Assembly (NCBI GenBank): GCA_964521665.1
Contig: CAZFSG010000011.1
Location: 1-31,653, forward strand
Direction: 5' to 3'
DNA: 31,653 bases
Source: JANXDG01 sp964521665
GTDB lineage: Bacteria > Elusimicrobiota > Endomicrobiia > DTEH01
The notes beneath the pieces are model-generated. The model was not told the origin of the DNA, searched no databases, and saw nothing but the letters and a program-made list of their open reading frames with translations. Shown here piece by piece: positions 13,868-21,647 of this stretch (within the stretch, counting starts at the first letter, position 1; each line of letters opens with the position of its first letter). Both the position numbers and the translations under genes were made by a program.

Positions 13868-14629
13868 ATGACGAAACAAGTTGTTATACAACTTAGAAAT
13901 ATTTCAAAAACATACACTTCTTCTTTATTCTTAAGAAAAAGAAAAACAAAAGCTATATATAATGTTTCATTAGAAATTTATCAAAATGAAATTTTTACTT
14001 TATTAGGGCCAAATGGTTCAGGAAAAACAACATTGTTAAATATTATAATAGGACAAATTCTTCCTGACAATGGCGAAGTTTTTATTTTAGGAACAAAACT
14101 AAAAAAATATGTCCCAGAAAAAATCAAAAAAAGAATGAATATGTGTTCTGGTAATCCCAATTTTCCTTGGTGTATGACAGTAAAAGAAATTTTAAAATTC
14201 TATGGACTACTTTATGGTATATCAGGAAAAAAACTTTCACAACAAGTTGATAAATATATATCAATTTTTGAACTTGAGAAATATGCAGATGTGCGGTTTG
14301 ACGAGTTATCAACCGGTACCAAACAACGGCTTGTATTAGCAAAATCCTTAATTAACGAACCAGACATCCTGCTATTGGACGAACCTACCTTAGGGTTAGA
14401 CCCTGAAGTTTCTATAAAAATCAGACAGTTTATCAAAAAAATTAAACACGAAAATAATACCACTATAATCCTTACTACGCATTATATGAAAGAAGCAGAG
14501 GAACTTGCTGATAGAGTTGCATTTATTAGCAATGGTACAATTCTTACTATTGGTAGTATAGAAGAAATTTATAAAAGTACGAAAACAACAAATCTTGAAG
14601 ATGCATTTTTAAAACTAGCACATTTATGA
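13868..14629 (+). CDS. ABC transporter ATP-binding protein (ABC-2 type exporter)
   Basis: The cytoplasmic ATPase of a two-gene exporter. Walker A is GPNGSGKTT (47-55), the signature is LSTGTKQR (147-154) rather than LSGGQ, Walker B is ILLLDEPTLGLDP with D171 and E172, and the switch His is in TTHYMKEAEELADR. This LSTG form is frequent in drug, polysaccharide and NodI-like exporters. The 253-residue length is normal for a single-domain ATPase. Its last four bases overlap the permease ATG, so the two are made together. Substrate is unknown; no sugar-biosynthesis or drug-resistance gene lies next to it beyond the deacetylase on the other strand. Confidence 0.94.
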   Translation: MTKQVVIQLRNISKTYTSSLFLRKRKTKAIYNVSLEIYQNEIFTLLGPNGSGKTTLLNIIIGQILPDNGEVFILGTKLKKYVPEKIKKRMNMCSGNPNFPWCMTVKEILKFYGLLYGISGKKLSQQVDKYISIFELEKYADVRFDELSTGTKQRLVLAKSLINEPDILLLDEPTLGLDPEVSIKIRQFIKKIKHENNTTIILTTHYMKEAEELADRVAFISNGTILTIGSIEEIYKSTKTTNLEDAFLKLAHL

Positions 14630-15408
14630 AAAAAGAATTTCTAAAAATTTTTGCTTATATATACAGAAATTATATCTTTGCAATAAGAAACATATTTACT
14701 TTTTTTGACATTCTTTTTTGGCCAGTTATTGGAATCTTATCAATAGGTATGATGTCTACATTTTTACAATTAGATAAACAACTACTCTCTTTTTTACTTA
14801 CAGGAACGATAACTTCAGGTGTCCTACAAGTTACACAACTTGAAGTGTCATATGGACTGTTATATGAAATTTGGTCAAAAAGTATAAAACAAATTTTTAT
14901 TACTCCTACAGAACATTATCATTATATTTTTGGCAGTTGGATAGTTGGCACCATTCGTGGTTTTATAGTATTTTTATTACTTTCAATAATTTCTCATTAT
15001 TTATTTGGATTCTGTTTACCAAAAATAAACTATGTAATAGTTTCTCTTTTAGGAATATTCTTAACCGGATTAATTTTAGGAATGTTTGTGAATTTTTTTA
15101 TCCTTCTTTATGGACAAAAAATTGATATTTTAGCGTGGTCTGTGTCTATATTAACAATGCTAATTTCTGGTATTTATTATCCTGTAAGTATTTTACCAAA
15201 ATGGTTAATAAGAATATCAGAATTCATTCCTCTAACTTATTTTTTAGAATATTTTAGAAAAGGATACGGTTTTGAAGAAAATTTCAGATATGGATTATTG
15301 AAAGGATTTGTTTTATGTATTGTATACAGTTTTATTCTTTTTTATTTAATTAACTTAGCATATAACCATACAAGAAAAACAGGTACTGTAATTCGCCTTT
15401 CGGAATGA
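14626..15408 (+). CDS. ABC-2 type transporter permease
   Basis: The inner-membrane half of the exporter, 260 residues with six predicted membrane helices: about 10-50 (two segments), about 100-165 (three), and one near the C-terminus. The segment LLTGTITSGVLQVTQLEVSYGLLYEIWSKSI and the amphipathic loop before FIPLTYFLEYFRKGYGF are typical of the ABC2 membrane family. It overlaps the ATPase gene by four bases (ATGA) and ends two bases from the convergent glmS stop. A NodJ-like, lipid or antibiotic export role is possible, but the sequence does not settle it. Confidence 0.9.
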   Translation: MKKEFLKIFAYIYRNYIFAIRNIFTFFDILFWPVIGILSIGMMSTFLQLDKQLLSFLLTGTITSGVLQVTQLEVSYGLLYEIWSKSIKQIFITPTEHYHYIFGSWIVGTIRGFIVFLLLSIISHYLFGFCLPKINYVIVSLLGIFLTGLILGMFVNFFILLYGQKIDILAWSVSILTMLISGIYYPVSILPKWLIRISEFIPLTYFLEYFRKGYGFEENFRYGLLKGFVLCIVYSFILFYLINLAYNHTRKTGTVIRLSE

Positions 15409-15410
15409 AC

Positions 15411-17264
15411 TTATTCCACAGTAACACTTTTTGCTAAATTTCGTGGTTGGTCAATATCTCTACCTAACATATCTGCAATATAATAAGCTAAAAGTTGAAG
15501 TGGAACAACATTTATTATAGGTGAGATAAGTTCATCTGTATATGGTACTTCTATTTTATAATCTATGCTTTTTGATGAAATATCATAATTTGTTAAAGCA
15601 ATAACTTTTGCTTGACGAGATTTTACTTCTTCAAGGTTAGAAAAAACTTTTTGTAATAACGCACCTTTTGTTGCTATAACAACAACAGGTGTGTCTTTAT
15701 CAATTAAAGCAATGGGTCCGTGTTTCATCTCACCTGCTGGATATCCTTCTGCATGAATATAGGATATCTCTTTAAGTTTAAGTGCACCTTCTAATGCTAT
15801 AGGATAGTTTATACCACGAGCTAAATATAAAAAATCGTGTTTTGTATAAAACTGTTCTGCAAGAAATTTTATATAAGATGTATCAGAAAGAATTCTTTCT
15901 ATATAAGTTGGTGTTTTTGCTAAATTTGAAATAAGTTCTGAATATCTATCTTTTGAAATTGTTTTTTTAATTTTTGCAAGATATAAACCAAATAAATAAA
16001 GACATACAAGTTGGCCTAAGAATGCCTTTGTTGATGCAACACCTATCTCAGGACCACATTTTGTATATATAGTTGTATCTACCTCACGATACAAGGATGA
16101 ACCTATAACATTACAAATACCTATTGTTGGAATCCCTTTTTGTTTAACGATTCTTAATGATGCTAAAGTATCAGCTGTTTCACCTGATTGCGAAATAAAA
16201 ATTGCTAAAGTATCTTTCTCAAAAACAAAATTTCTGTACCTAAATTCAGAACCTATATCAACTTCAGTAGGTATCCTAAGTATATTTTCAAAAAAATATT
16301 TGCAAACCAACCCAGCATGATATGATGTCCCACACCCTATTATCAAAATCTTTTTTGCATTTTTTAAAAATTTTTTATCTAATTTAATTTCTTCATCAAA
16401 AATAATATCTCCATCAAAAACTCGTGATACAATGTTTTCTCTTAAAACCTGTGGTTGTTCATATATTTCTTTCAACATAAAATGTTTGAAACCACTTTTT
16501 TGTGCCATCTGCGCTGACCAATTCACTATTTGAACAGTTCTTTTTTCTTCTCTATTTCTATAAATATTAAAAATTTTAACTTCATCTTTTGTCACATAAC
16601 CATAATCGCCATTTTCTAAAAATATAAATTTGTTCGTATAATCCAACATTGCTAAAACGTCAGACGCAATTATTTTCTCGTCATCACCTATACCAACAAT
16701 CAAAGGTGAATCCTGTCGTGCAAAAAACAATTTTTTTGGCTCATGTTTTGATAATAAAACAATAGCAAAAGAACCTTCTAACATTTTTATTGTTTCATTT
16801 AACGCTTTAAGAATATCTTTATAAAGTTTATATTTTTCTTCTACTAAATGAACAATAACTTCTGTATCTGTCTGAGATGAAAATTTATGGTGAACTAATT
16901 TTGATTTTAACTGAACAAAATTTTCTATTATACCATTATGAACAATCACAAATTCTTTTTTACAATCAGTATGTGGGTGAGCATTTTCTTCTGAAGGTTT
17001 CCCATGAGTTGCCCATCTTGTATGAGCCACACCTGTATAAACTTTATCGTTTTGTTGTTTGTTATTATAAACTTTTTTAAATTTTTCTGGCAGTGTAGAA
17101 ACCATATTATCAACTTTACCTACAGCACGATGAAATAAAATATTTGTTTCTTCTAACACAGCAAGACCACTAGAATCATATCCACGATATTCAAGTTTTT
17201 TAAGCCCGTTTGTTAAGACATCTAAAATGTGTTTCTTACCTACATAACCTATTATTCCACACAT
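15411..17264 (-). CDS. glmS: Glutamine--fructose-6-phosphate aminotransferase (isomerizing)
   Basis: It makes glucosamine-6-phosphate from fructose-6-phosphate and glutamine, the first step to UDP-GlcNAc for cell wall and lipopolysaccharide. Cys2 in MCGIIGYVGK is the glutaminase nucleophile after Met removal, and HTRWATHGKPSEENAHPH marks that domain. Two SIS sugar isomerase domains follow (GCGTSYHAG and LARGINYPIALEGALKLKEISYIHAEG), with the terminal DQPRNLAKSVTVE. The 617-residue length is standard. It follows pdxJ by four bases; no glmS ribozyme or other leader can fit there. It shares the operon with glmM, the next enzyme in the pathway. Confidence 0.98.
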   Translation of the reverse strand: MCGIIGYVGKKHILDVLTNGLKKLEYRGYDSSGLAVLEETNILFHRAVGKVDNMVSTLPEKFKKVYNNKQQNDKVYTGVAHTRWATHGKPSEENAHPHTDCKKEFVIVHNGIIENFVQLKSKLVHHKFSSQTDTEVIVHLVEEKYKLYKDILKALNETIKMLEGSFAIVLLSKHEPKKLFFARQDSPLIVGIGDDEKIIASDVLAMLDYTNKFIFLENGDYGYVTKDEVKIFNIYRNREEKRTVQIVNWSAQMAQKSGFKHFMLKEIYEQPQVLRENIVSRVFDGDIIFDEEIKLDKKFLKNAKKILIIGCGTSYHAGLVCKYFFENILRIPTEVDIGSEFRYRNFVFEKDTLAIFISQSGETADTLASLRIVKQKGIPTIGICNVIGSSLYREVDTTIYTKCGPEIGVASTKAFLGQLVCLYLFGLYLAKIKKTISKDRYSELISNLAKTPTYIERILSDTSYIKFLAEQFYTKHDFLYLARGINYPIALEGALKLKEISYIHAEGYPAGEMKHGPIALIDKDTPVVVIATKGALLQKVFSNLEEVKSRQAKVIALTNYDISSKSIDYKIEVPYTDELISPIINVVPLQLLAYYIADMLGRDIDQPRNLAKSVTVE

Positions 17265-17268
17265 TTTT

Positions 17269-17991
17269 TTATTTATTTTTTATTAACATTAACATTTCTT
17301 TTACTGCGTTCTCTAAACCTACAAACACTGCTCGTGATATAATTGAAAAACCAATATTTAAAGTATTCATACCTTTAATCTCAGCAATTGGTTTTACATT
17401 ATTATAATCAAGACCATGACCTGCATTAAGTATTAAACCTTCTTTTACAACATATTCAGCTGCCTTTTTTAATCTTTCAAGCTCTTTATAAAATTTTTTT
17501 GAACCAACCTTACACAATGAATATCTCCCTGTATGTAATTCAACAGCATCTGCTTGCAACTCTTTTGCTAACTTTATTGCTTTTATATCAGGTTCAATAA
17601 ACAAACTTACAATAATCCCTCGTTGTTTAAGTTTTGATATTACTTCTTTTAATCTTTTATAATTTTTTTCAACATCTAACCCACCTTCAGTTGTTAACTC
17701 TCTTCTTCTTTCAGGAACAATACATACTTCATCTGGTTTGACTTCCAACGCAAAATCTACAATCTGTTTGTTTAACGACATCTCAAGATTTAATGGTATC
17801 TTAAGAATTTTTTTTAACTGTATCACATCTTCATCCTGGATATGTCTTCTATCTTCTCTAAGATGGACAGTGATTTGGTGTACACCACATCGTTCAACAA
17901 TTTTTGCTGCTTCAATAACAGATGGATAACCAACTTTTCGTTGTTGTCTCAATGTTGCTATATGATCTATATTAACACCTAATTTTACCAT
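17269..17991 (-). CDS. pdxJ: Pyridoxine 5'-phosphate synthase
   Basis: It condenses 3-amino-2-oxopropyl phosphate with deoxyxylulose 5-phosphate to form pyridoxine 5'-phosphate, the last step of the DXP-dependent vitamin B6 route. The TIM barrel begins LGVNIDHIATLRQQR and carries ITVHLREDRRHIQD, VCIVPERRRELTTEGGL, VELHTGRYS and GLILNAGHGLDY, all family hallmarks. The 240-residue length is normal. This route is largely confined to Gram-negative lineages, which helps place the organism. No pdxA or dxs is in the window. It is eight bases after glmM and four before glmS. Confidence 0.97.
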   Translation of the reverse strand: MVKLGVNIDHIATLRQQRKVGYPSVIEAAKIVERCGVHQITVHLREDRRHIQDEDVIQLKKILKIPLNLEMSLNKQIVDFALEVKPDEVCIVPERRRELTTEGGLDVEKNYKRLKEVISKLKQRGIIVSLFIEPDIKAIKLAKELQADAVELHTGRYSLCKVGSKKFYKELERLKKAAEYVVKEGLILNAGHGLDYNNVKPIAEIKGMNTLNIGFSIISRAVFVGLENAVKEMLMLIKNK

Positions 17992-17999
17992 AAAACTTT

Positions 18000-19352
18000 T
18001 TATCTACAAGAATTTACATATTCTAAAAACTTGTTTGCTAAAAAGTTTGCTGTTTTTTCAACACTTATTTTATTTTTTCCTTCAACCATTATTCTAAACA
18101 AAGGCTCGGTACCTGAATATCGTAAAACAATTCTACCATCTATTTTTTTCTCTAAATCACACAACAATTTTTTATCAAAAATTTTTTCTATTGGCGGTTT
18201 TAATTGTGTTTCCACATTTTTTATAATTTGCGGATATTTTTTGAATATACTACAAAGTTGATATAATTTTTTCTTATTAACCAACATTGTTTTAATAACT
18301 TCAAAAGCAGTCAACACACCATCACCTGTTTGCAACAGATCATATAAAACAATATGTCCTGCTTGTTCACCACCAAGATTGCCACCATATTGTGACAAAT
18401 ATTCAGACACATATTTATCTCCAACAGGACACTGGATAACTTTTATATTTTTAGACCATAAAAATTTTAACAATCCTAAATTTGACATAACAGAAACAAC
18501 TACTAACGAGTTTTTTAACTTTTTATTCTTTTTATATTCGTTTGCTAAAATACCTATAATATAATCACCATCGCGAATATTTTTCTTTTCGTCTACAAAT
18601 ATAACTCTGTCAGCATCACCATCGAAAACTATACCTATTTCATCATTATTAAGTTCTCTTTTTATAACTTCGGGATATAATGCTCCACAGTTTTTATTTA
18701 TATTTTTCCCGTTCGGATTAATGTTTATGAATCTTACTTTTGAAAAAATTTTTTTAAACAGTTTAGGCACCAACATACTTGTTGCACCGTTCCCACAATC
18801 TACAACTAAAGATAAACTGTCAATTGGAAATGAAGAACAAATTTCTTTCAATCTTTCAGTAAGGAAATCAAAATAAATTTTTTCTGCTTCATGTTTATAT
18901 GGGACAATTTTACCACAGGCGGTTTTATCTACCTTTATTTTTTTGTTAGAAAAAATTAATTTCTCAATTTCTTCCTCAGTTTCAACTGAAATTTTAACTC
19001 CTGCTGGTGATAAAAATTTTATTCCGTTATATTGATAAGGATTATGTGATGCAGAAACAACTATTCCTACTGCATTATTTTTTTTACATAAAAATGCGAT
19101 ACCGCCTGTAGTAAAAACTTCTGCACAATATATATTGAAACCGTTTTTTATAAACGAGTTTATCAACAACTTTGCAATCCATTCACTTGATTCTCTTGTA
19201 TCCCATCCAATAATTGCTTTTTTAACAGCAAAAATTTTTTTAAGATAATACGCAGAACAATTACCAATAATAGTAATAAACTGTTTGTCTAAAGGAAACT
19301 CACCTGCAATACCACGAATACCATCTGTACCAAACAATTTTTTGTCAGTCAT
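18000..19352 (-). CDS. glmM: Phosphoglucosamine mutase
   Basis: It converts glucosamine-6-phosphate to glucosamine-1-phosphate. The four-domain phosphohexomutase shows LFGTDGIRGIAGEFP at the start, the phosphoserine loop VVSASHNPYQYNG with S102, the metal loop FDGDADRVIFVD, the sugar-specificity loop GGEQAGHIVL (Glu and Gly-Gly), and the phosphate-binding RYSGTEPLFRIMVEG near the end. The 450-residue length is typical. Its start overlaps dciA by four bases. With glmS in the same operon it supplies UDP-GlcNAc synthesis. Confidence 0.97.
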   Translation of the reverse strand: MTDKKLFGTDGIRGIAGEFPLDKQFITIIGNCSAYYLKKIFAVKKAIIGWDTRESSEWIAKLLINSFIKNGFNIYCAEVFTTGGIAFLCKKNNAVGIVVSASHNPYQYNGIKFLSPAGVKISVETEEEIEKLIFSNKKIKVDKTACGKIVPYKHEAEKIYFDFLTERLKEICSSFPIDSLSLVVDCGNGATSMLVPKLFKKIFSKVRFININPNGKNINKNCGALYPEVIKRELNNDEIGIVFDGDADRVIFVDEKKNIRDGDYIIGILANEYKKNKKLKNSLVVVSVMSNLGLLKFLWSKNIKVIQCPVGDKYVSEYLSQYGGNLGGEQAGHIVLYDLLQTGDGVLTAFEVIKTMLVNKKKLYQLCSIFKKYPQIIKNVETQLKPPIEKIFDKKLLCDLEKKIDGRIVLRYSGTEPLFRIMVEGKNKISVEKTANFLANKFLEYVNSCR

Positions 19353-19687
19353 AACCTGATAACTTTTATATCATTATAAACAACTTCTGATTCTTTAGAA
19401 CACATCTTATTTATTTTTTCTAACCAATCTTTTTTATGCAATTTTAAATAATGATGATGTGCTGGTGTTTCTACAGTTACCAATAAAACATCTTTTTTAA
19501 CACCACAAAGTTGAATTTTTTTAGCAAGTTTAGGACCTACAACTTCTTCCCAAATAAAGTATAACTTTGTCAAATTTTCAGAAATACCTAAGTTATAAAA
19601 AATTTTTTTTAAAACATCTGCTGATTTAACAAAATCTTTCATAAGAAAAGTGCTTTTTGAAAAGAATGTATGTAAAAGATTTATCAT
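19349..19687 (-). CDS. DciA-like DUF721 protein (helicase loading)
   Basis: A 112-residue protein of the DUF721 group. In most bacteria that lack DnaC, the DciA members help load the DnaB replicative helicase. The KH-like core LYFIWEEVVGPKLAKKIQLCGVKKDVLLVTVETPAHHHYLKLHKKDWLEKI shows the family pattern of Trp-x2-hydrophobic-VG and LxVxVxxPA. It begins inside the dnaN stop codon (four-base overlap), a placement common for this family. Identification rests on pattern and position, not a database match. Confidence 0.82.
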   Translation of the reverse strand: MINLLHTFFSKSTFLMKDFVKSADVLKKIFYNLGISENLTKLYFIWEEVVGPKLAKKIQLCGVKKDVLLVTVETPAHHHYLKLHKKDWLEKINKMCSKESEVVYNDIKVIRL

Positions 19688-20805
19688 AATTTCATAGGCA
19701 TAAGAATATATAAATAATTTTTATCATCTGAAGGATAGAAAGTCCATGGTGAAGTTGGTTCGTTAATACCTACTATAACATCAACATCTTTCTCAAGCAC
19801 AGAAAGCATATCTAGTATATATGAAGGTTCAAATTTAACTTCGACATCTTTCCCAGCATAATTTGCATCAAGCTCAACTTCTGCAATACCAACAGATTCT
19901 ACTGCTGAAGAAATTTTTATTCCGCCTTTGGTTATCAAAAATTTTATCCCAAATCCTTTTTCACCTGTTACCCATGATACTTGTTTAATACCTTTAATTA
20001 AAGTTTTGACTGGTAAAGACATTGTAGTTGTAATTTTAGGAATAACTTGTTCATATGCAGGAAAATCACCTTGTACTAACCTGCTTACAAAACACATATT
20101 GTCAACTTCAAAAACAAAATGTTCTTGAGAAATAGCAATTTTACAATTTTTTTCTTCAGTTTCTTCGAGAATATCAATTACACGTTCTACAGATTTTGAT
20201 GGAATAATTCCGGAAACTACAACTTTACTTGAAGGAATATTTTTTGTTATATATGCTAGTCTACGACCATCTGTAGCAACAAATTTTACCAAATCTTTTT
20301 GTATATTAACATACACACCGTTAAGGTAATATCTTGTTTCTTCTTTTGAGACAGCAAATACTGTTTTAACAAACGCATCTAACAAAACCTCTGTTGGAAT
20401 AACAACCTGTGATGACTTCACTTCTTTTTCGTCATATTTTGGCATACCAGGATGATTCTTTGCCGGTTGTCCAATAAAAGTATGTTTTACTTTACCACAA
20501 TATATATATGCTACAGGAGTTTTTTCATCCTGTGTTTTTAAAATAATTTCATTTTCATCAAGTTCTTTTACTGCTGCGATTAATTTTTTTGCTGGGATAC
20601 AAATTTCACCTTCAGAAATAACTTCGCACCTAAGCTCAATTCTTAACGCTGTTTCAATATCAGTAGCTATTAATTTACAGTTGTCTTTACCATCTGTAGA
20701 AATTAAAACATCAGGTGTTATAGGCAAACCAGTATGAGCACTTACAATAGGTTCTAATAGATGTAATGCTGATAAAAACTTTTCCCTTTGTAACTTTAGT
20801 TCCAT
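19684..20805 (-). CDS. dnaN: DNA polymerase III beta subunit (sliding clamp)
   Basis: The ring-shaped processivity clamp of the replisome. It has three similar domains across 373 residues: the first opens MELKLQREKFLSALHLLEPIVS, the second holds VFAVSKEETRYYLNGVYV and FVATDGRRLAYI, and the third ends YLYILMPMKL, the usual C-terminal strand. AAAGGAGG lies just before the ATG. It heads the operon with dciA, glmM, pdxJ and glmS. dnaA, recF and gyrB, the usual neighbours, are absent from the window; dnaA could lie elsewhere. Confidence 0.97.
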   Translation of the reverse strand: MELKLQREKFLSALHLLEPIVSAHTGLPITPDVLISTDGKDNCKLIATDIETALRIELRCEVISEGEICIPAKKLIAAVKELDENEIILKTQDEKTPVAYIYCGKVKHTFIGQPAKNHPGMPKYDEKEVKSSQVVIPTEVLLDAFVKTVFAVSKEETRYYLNGVYVNIQKDLVKFVATDGRRLAYITKNIPSSKVVVSGIIPSKSVERVIDILEETEEKNCKIAISQEHFVFEVDNMCFVSRLVQGDFPAYEQVIPKITTTMSLPVKTLIKGIKQVSWVTGEKGFGIKFLITKGGIKISSAVESVGIAEVELDANYAGKDVEVKFEPSYILDMLSVLEKDVDVIVGINEPTSPWTFYPSDDKNYLYILMPMKL

Positions 20806-21166
20806 ATTTTTCCTCCTTTGAAAAAAAATTGATAGTTTTTTTAACTACAAAAATTTTTTGTTAAATTCAAGNNNNNNNNNNNNNNNNNNNNNNNNNNNNN
20901 NNNNNNNNNNNNNNNNNNNNNNNNNNNNNNNNNNNNNNNNNNNNNNNNNNNNNNNNNNNNNNNNNNNNNNNAAAAACTCACCATGTTGTCCTACAAAAAT
21001 TTGTTTAACAAACTCTTGTTTTAGCAACAATAATAACTTTTTTCAACACAGAACAAAAATCAATTAAAAAACGCCATCGTTTTCTATAAGATAACTTAGT
21101 TAGATAAGGAACTGAACTGTGACGCAGATATTGCAACAAAAATTTTATTCTTACAAGTTATAAAAC
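20806..21166. other. Intergenic stretch with assembly gap, upstream of dnaN
   Basis: This 361-base stretch includes 100 N. The known part is AT-rich and has no long ORF. I find no convincing DnaA box. CTACAAAAATTT occurs on both sides of the gap, which hints at a repeat that broke the assembly. A terminator-like hairpin of the ferritin-like gene reaches into the right end. Confidence 0.6.
20872..20971. other. Assembly gap (100 N) upstream of dnaN
   Basis: Exactly 100 N, so the true length is unknown. The promoter of the dnaN operon may lie partly within it. Confidence 0.95.
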
Positions 21167-21178
21167 CTATCTTAGGTT
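21164..21178 (-). terminator. Weak hairpin at the end of the ferritin-like gene
   Basis: AACCTA and TAGGTT form a six-base stem around a three-base loop, spanning the TAG stop, followed by TTATAA rather than a clean T-run. It may be a weak terminator. Confidence 0.25.
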
Positions 21179-21586
21179 GTTAAAAAACTTAGTTAGATGT
21201 TCTAAATGTTCTTTTTCGTTATAAATTATTCCTTTAATAACAATCTTAAATTTTCTATCCTCAATATTAGTTAACAAATCTGTATATATTTTTATGGCTT
21301 GAAGTTCGCGTTCAATATGTTTTTTAAGTGTTTCATGGATAGAATTTGAGATGTTTACAATTTTATATTCCCAACGAGGGTTAACTTTGAAAGAAATAAT
21401 TTTTTGTGAGATGATATCTGCATGGGTGAGTTCATCCATTGCAAAGTTTTTATACATTTTGATAAGATTTTCACTATCTCTAATTTTTTTCTTAAACAAT
21501 TCAGCTTCTGCATTATACACAAACATGTCTGTATATTCAAACTCTAAAACTTTTTGTAGTATCTCTATTATCTGTTCTTTTTGCAT
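21167..21586 (-). CDS. Ferritin-like diiron protein (rubrerythrin-type helical bundle, no rubredoxin domain)
   Basis: A 139-residue four-helix protein. Candidate diiron ligands lie in LEFEYTDMF, DELTHADII (E-x2-H), HIERELQAI and YNEKEHLEHL (E-x2-H), the ferritin-like pattern. There is no C-terminal Fe(Cys)4 domain, so it would need a separate electron donor if it is a peroxidase, or it could store or handle iron. No cysteines suggest metal sites. There is no ribosome site before the ATG; a TATAAT-like stretch overlaps the start instead. It lies alone between clpB and the dnaN spacer on the minus strand. The diiron reading is by motif only. Confidence 0.8.
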   Translation of the reverse strand: MQKEQIIEILQKVLEFEYTDMFVYNAEAELFKKKIRDSENLIKMYKNFAMDELTHADIISQKIISFKVNPRWEYKIVNISNSIHETLKKHIERELQAIKIYTDLLTNIEDRKFKIVIKGIIYNEKEHLEHLTKFFNNLR

Positions 21587-21647
21587 TATAATAATATTAA
21601 GCTAACATTTATCAATTGTCCTTTTAGTTATTGCAAAGATTTATTTT

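Noticed and set aside
15402..15417. Terminator hairpin GGAAT...ATTCC between the convergent permease and glmS genes
   Set aside because: Only a five-base stem with no T-run on either side; both stop codons fall in it, so it is more likely coincidence.
17265..17268. glmS ribozyme or GlcN6P riboswitch
   Set aside because: Only four bases separate pdxJ and glmS, so no leader RNA can fit.
20806..21166. Replication origin next to dnaN
   Set aside because: dnaA is absent and no good DnaA box is visible in the sequenced part; TTTTCAACA is only a weak match. The gap could hide one.
21093..21200. Direct repeat AACTTAGTTAGAT in the spacer and at the end of the ferritin-like gene
   Set aside because: Thirteen bases in an AT-rich region with one copy inside coding sequence; too short to support an attachment site or element.
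21586..21600. Per-box-like TTATAATAATATTAA at the start of the ferritin-like gene
   Set aside because: The right arm has two mismatches, it overlaps the start codon, and A/T-only matches are common at this base composition.
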